The notes under the pieces: model-generated | The model's database searches: none | Seen by the model: the letters and a program-made list of their open reading frames with translations, nothing else | Told to the model about the DNA's origin: nothing | Assembly (NCBI RefSeq): GCF_001866055.1 | Contig: NZ_MLQS01000009.1 | Coordinates: forward strand, 1 to 6,914 | Source of the DNA: Anaerobacillus alkalidiazotrophicus | Lineage (GTDB): Bacteria > Bacillota > Bacilli > Bacillales_H > Anaerobacillaceae | Length of the DNA: 6,914 bases | Direction: 5' to 3' | Shown: in pieces, positions 5,437 through 6,914 of the stretch | Layout: every line of letters starts with the position of its first letter | Numbering within the stretch: the first letter of the stretch is position 1 | Program-made: the position numbers and the translations under genes

Positions 5437-5439
5437 TTG

Positions 5440-5521
5440 GGGAAGTATCGGGGACGGTTCTTGTGCTTCCTACTATTTATAGTGGTATGAAAGAAGCATG
5501 AGAACCGTCCCTTTGCTTTCC
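5440..5521. repeat. GGGGACGGTTC REPIN-like inverted pair, copy 3 (downstream of the transposase)
   Basis: GGGACGGTTCT (5451-5461) pairs perfectly with AGAACCGTCCC (5501-5511). TGCTTC (5464-5469) then pairs with GAAGCA (5493-5498), joined by two T-G positions, so 19 bases each side can fold together. An inner ACTAT/ATAGT stem caps the structure. Unlike copies 1 and 2, whose halves overlap, this copy keeps two whole half units in inverted orientation, the form called a REPIN. It begins 4 nt after the RAYT stop codon. Confidence 0.9.
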
Positions 5522-5560
5522 TAAAATAAGATTAACAATTATCATATTTGATTAAAGCAA

Positions 5561-5597
5561 AAACTCCATGATTGCAGATGTAATCATGGAGTTTCTT
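5561..5597. terminator. Bidirectional terminator between convergent genes
   Basis: AAACTCCATGATT (5561-5573) and AATCATGGAGTTT (5582-5594) form a perfect 13-bp stem with an 8-nt loop. The plus strand continues CTTTC. On the minus strand the stem is followed by TTTTGCTTTAAT, so it can serve the transposase gene and the opposing gene at 5779-6120. Confidence 0.8.
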
Positions 5598-5735
5598 TCA
5601 GCTTTGAGAAGTTGGATTTTATAGAAACTTAAGATATTGAGGAAACGAGTTATTAAGATGAAGTAATGAATTCTTAAAATCAGTCTAAAGGCAAATACAT
5701 TTACAAGAACAGCTACAAGATCAACATTCTATAAG

Positions 5736-5772
5736 AGGTTGGCTTATGATTTGATGAGTCGTCCTATTTTTT
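5736..5772 (+). terminator. Possible plus-strand terminator
   Basis: AGG (5736-5738) and GGCTTAT (5741-5747) pair with ATGAGTC (5754-5760) and CCT (5763-5765), allowing three G-T pairs, followed by A and six T. No plus-strand gene lies between this and the stem at 5561, so it may be a remnant of a lost gene. I see nothing else in 5600-5735. Confidence 0.45.
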
Positions 5773-5778
5773 ATATTG

Positions 5779-6120
5779 TTAACGTAGTACATATGGGTAT
5801 GGTTGAATTGGTAGTTCTGGTGGACCACCTCGAATAATACAATGCCAATAGCAAGCACCATAGCATAGTGGATTCCCTAGTCCACACTCTTTTTCACAAT
5901 AATCTCCACATTCTAACCATCTATTAGGATCAGCTTGATTTATTCTTGCTATCACTCGGGGAGTAACATAAGGAATTAAGTTCGATGGAATTGAAGGAAC
6001 TACCCTTCTAACTTGAGGTGGAATTTGAGACATTAATCGTGGTGAGATTGGTAATAATTGTGGTTCTGTAAGTTGATATTGCTGTAGTTGCCGATAGGTA
6101 TAGGGAGGATATGGCATCAT
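5779..6120 (-). CDS. Pro/Tyr-rich small protein with doubled CX3CX3C motif
   Basis: This 113-aa protein has no recognised family. Residues 1-60 are rich in Pro, Tyr, Gln and Ile (MMPYPPYTYRQLQQYQL, PRVIARINQADPNRW) with no signal peptide. Residues 71-94 hold all six cysteines at C71, C75, C79, C86, C90 and C94, which is two CX3CX3C blocks six residues apart (ECGDYCEKEC, GLGNPL, CYGACYWHC). The C-terminus is again Pro-rich (LPIQPYPYVLR). Equal i/i+4 spacing would place the cysteines along two helices, allowing a disulfide-locked helical hairpin or metal binding; that is inference. Pro/Tyr-rich ends with a Cys cluster recall small spore coat or crust proteins, but no homology is claimed. AAGGAGGG (6135-6128) lies 7 nt before the ATG at 6120, giving strong support for the start. 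It is transcribed against the transposase gene, with a bidirectional terminator between them. Confidence 0.8.
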   Translation of the reverse strand: MMPYPPYTYRQLQQYQLTEPQLLPISPRLMSQIPPQVRRVVPSIPSNLIPYVTPRVIARINQADPNRWLECGDYCEKECGLGNPLCYGACYWHCIIRGGPPELPIQPYPYVLR

Positions 6121-6196
6121 CGTTTATCCCTCCTTATTTTTTTGAGGTTCGTGTCTAAGTTTTAAACTATTAACTAGATAAAGAACTCATATTTAT

Positions 6197-6225
6197 GTTA
6201 TATGCGTAACAATAGACGAATGTAA
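6197..6225 (-). promoter_or_regulatory. Candidate promoter of the cysteine-patterned gene
   Basis: On the minus strand TTACAT (6225-6220) is followed after 17 nt by TATAAC (6202-6197). The -10 is good and the -35 moderate for sigma-A. CATATAAC/CATAAATAT-like strings in the same place hint at a sporulation sigma factor, but no matching -35 is clear. Start of RNA would be near 6190, about 70 nt before the ATG. Confidence 0.4.
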
Positions 6226-6437
6226 TAAATAAAATGCCTAAATTTAATAATCCTTTGGGAACAGGGTAACGGGAATAAGCAGAAGAAGGAGATGGAACAA
6301 GGAGTTTAATTCTACTATATATAATGAAAGTAATTTTTTGTTTGCTATTTTAATAGATATATGATAATCTTAAAAAGTTGTCATTTCAAACGTGCATCAC
6401 GCAGAACTTTTTCTGATAAACTTTTTGAAAAAAGTTG
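6226..6437. other. Spacer upstream of the second rRNA operon
   Basis: No supported gene is present. Open stretches occur on both strands around 6236-6360 but lack start codons with ribosome binding sites. The part from about 6410 contains AACTTTTT/AAAAAAGTT-like inverted A/T runs just upstream of the first rrn promoter, possibly an UP-element-like region. Confidence 0.4.
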
Positions 6438-6466
6438 TTGCATTGAATGACTTGTTGTGATAAGAT
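6438..6466 (+). promoter_or_regulatory. rRNA operon promoter P1
   Basis: TTGCAT (6438-6443) and TAAGAT (6461-6466) are 17 nt apart, with A/T-rich DNA upstream. The sequence after the -10, ATTCCTTGTCGCT, recurs almost unchanged after P2, which supports a duplicated rrn promoter. Confidence 0.8.
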
Positions 6467-6533
6467 ATTCCTTGTCGCTAAAAAGCGAAGTTGAATGACT
6501 TGTTGTTTTGATAAAAAGTTTCAAAAAAACAAC

Positions 6534-6562
6534 TTGCGCAGAATTAAATGTTGTGATACACT
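6534..6562 (+). promoter_or_regulatory. rRNA operon promoter P2
   Basis: TTGCGC (6534-6539) and TACACT (6557-6562) are 17 nt apart, exactly 96 bp downstream of P1. The following AGTTCTTGTCGCTG matches the P1 start region. Tandem P1/P2 promoters about 95 bp apart are the usual rrn layout in Bacillus. Confidence 0.85.
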
Positions 6563-6602
6563 AGTTCTTGTCGCTGAAAAAACAACGGCGTAAAACAAAT
6601 GA

Positions 6603-6622
6603 TGGTTCTTTGAAAACTGAAC
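6603..6622 (+). promoter_or_regulatory. boxA-like antitermination site in the rrn leader
   Basis: TGGTTCTTTGAAAACTGAAC matches the conserved boxA-containing leader element of Bacillus rrn operons (TGTTCTTTGAAAACT). It lies about 90 nt before the 16S gene and is expected to load the Nus antitermination complex. Confidence 0.75.
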
Positions 6623-6643
6623 ACACAGCCAAGCGAATTAAAA

Positions 6644-6660
6644 GAGATAGTAAATATCTC
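6644..6660 (+). other. Small hairpin in the 16S leader
   Basis: GAGATA pairs with TATCTC around GTAAA, between boxA and the 16S 5' end. It is likely part of the precursor processing region. No T-run follows. Confidence 0.5.
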
Positions 6661-6693
6661 GTCAATGTTTTATTTTGAGCTTTATCAAACACT

Positions 6694-6914
6694 TTTATGG
6701 AGAGTTTGATCCTGGCTCAGGACGAACGCTGGCGGCGTGCCTAATACATGCAAGTCGAGCGAATGGATGGGAGCTTGCTCCCTGAAATTAGCGGCGGACG
6801 GGTGAGTAACACGTGGGCAACCTGCCCTGTAGACTGGGATAACTTCGGGAAACCGAAGCTAATACCGGATAATCTTTGGAACCTCATGGTTCCAAAGTAA
6901 AAGTTGGGTTTACC
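6694..6914 (+). rRNA. rrs: 16S ribosomal RNA, 5' end (partial)
   Basis: The gene begins TTTATGGAGAGTTTGATCC and continues TGGCTCAGGACGAACGCTGG, the universal bacterial 16S start, then the conserved GGCGGACGGGTGAGTAACACG. The V1 stem (GGGAGCTTGCTCCC) and the start of V2 (TTGGAACCTCATGGTTCCAA) are of Bacillaceae type, but the fragment is too short to name a genus with confidence. The gene continues past the window. The mature 5' end is placed by analogy. Confidence 0.97.

Noticed and set aside
6234..6300. Short plus-strand frame starting MPKFNNPLGTG and the opposing minus-strand open stretch with YPVPKGLLNLGILF
   Set aside because: Neither has a ribosome binding site; the plus-strand frame stops after 11 codons and the minus-strand one has no early start codon.

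Overview
The window joins two rRNA operons read in the same direction. It opens with the 3' end of a 23S rRNA gene, a complete 5S rRNA gene and its terminator, and closes with the promoters, leader and first ~220 nt of a 16S rRNA gene. The rRNA signatures, low GC content, strong AAGGAGG-type ribosome binding sites, a txpA/bsrG-type toxin and the GGGGACGGTTC repeats all point to a Bacillota member, most likely Bacillaceae. I cannot name the genus from this sequence alone. The ~6.3 kb between the operons is a repeat-rich accessory segment rather than conserved core genes.

Layout: (1) 1-430: 23S end, a spacer hairpin, 5S and its terminator. (2) 430-820: short imperfect direct repeats running into a palindrome that interrupts the remnant of a Phd/YefM-like antitoxin (to 975). 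(3) 1005-2108: a predicted lipoprotein with a DUF5050/beta-propeller-like outer domain, ended by a GGGGACGGTTC hairpin. (4) 2181-2700: gene-poor DNA with coding-like remnants on the minus strand. (5) 2777-3814: a zinc-ribbon plus TPR protein with a lysine-rich tail. (6) 3910-4257: a type I toxin-antitoxin locus, comprising a 35-aa holin-like toxin gene and a convergent antisense RNA with its own promoter and terminator. (7) 4261-5521: a REP-associated tyrosine transposase (RAYT) bracketed by two GGGGACGGTTC inverted repeats, with a third copy at 2128. (8) 5561-6225: two terminators and a convergent minus-strand gene for a Pro/Tyr-rich protein with a doubled CX3CX3C motif. (9) 6438-6914: tandem rrn promoters on a ~48-bp period, a boxA-like leader and the 16S 5' end.

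Two systems stand out. The toxin gene and antisense RNA form a self-contained type I addiction module of the txpA/RatA and bsrG/SR4 kind, with overlapping 3' ends and a ribosome binding site that can be sequestered. The RAYT gene and its flanking repeats form a likely transposase-substrate set, with repeat copies also serving as intergenic hairpins behind other genes. The least explained real gene is the minus-strand cysteine-patterned protein at 5779-6120.
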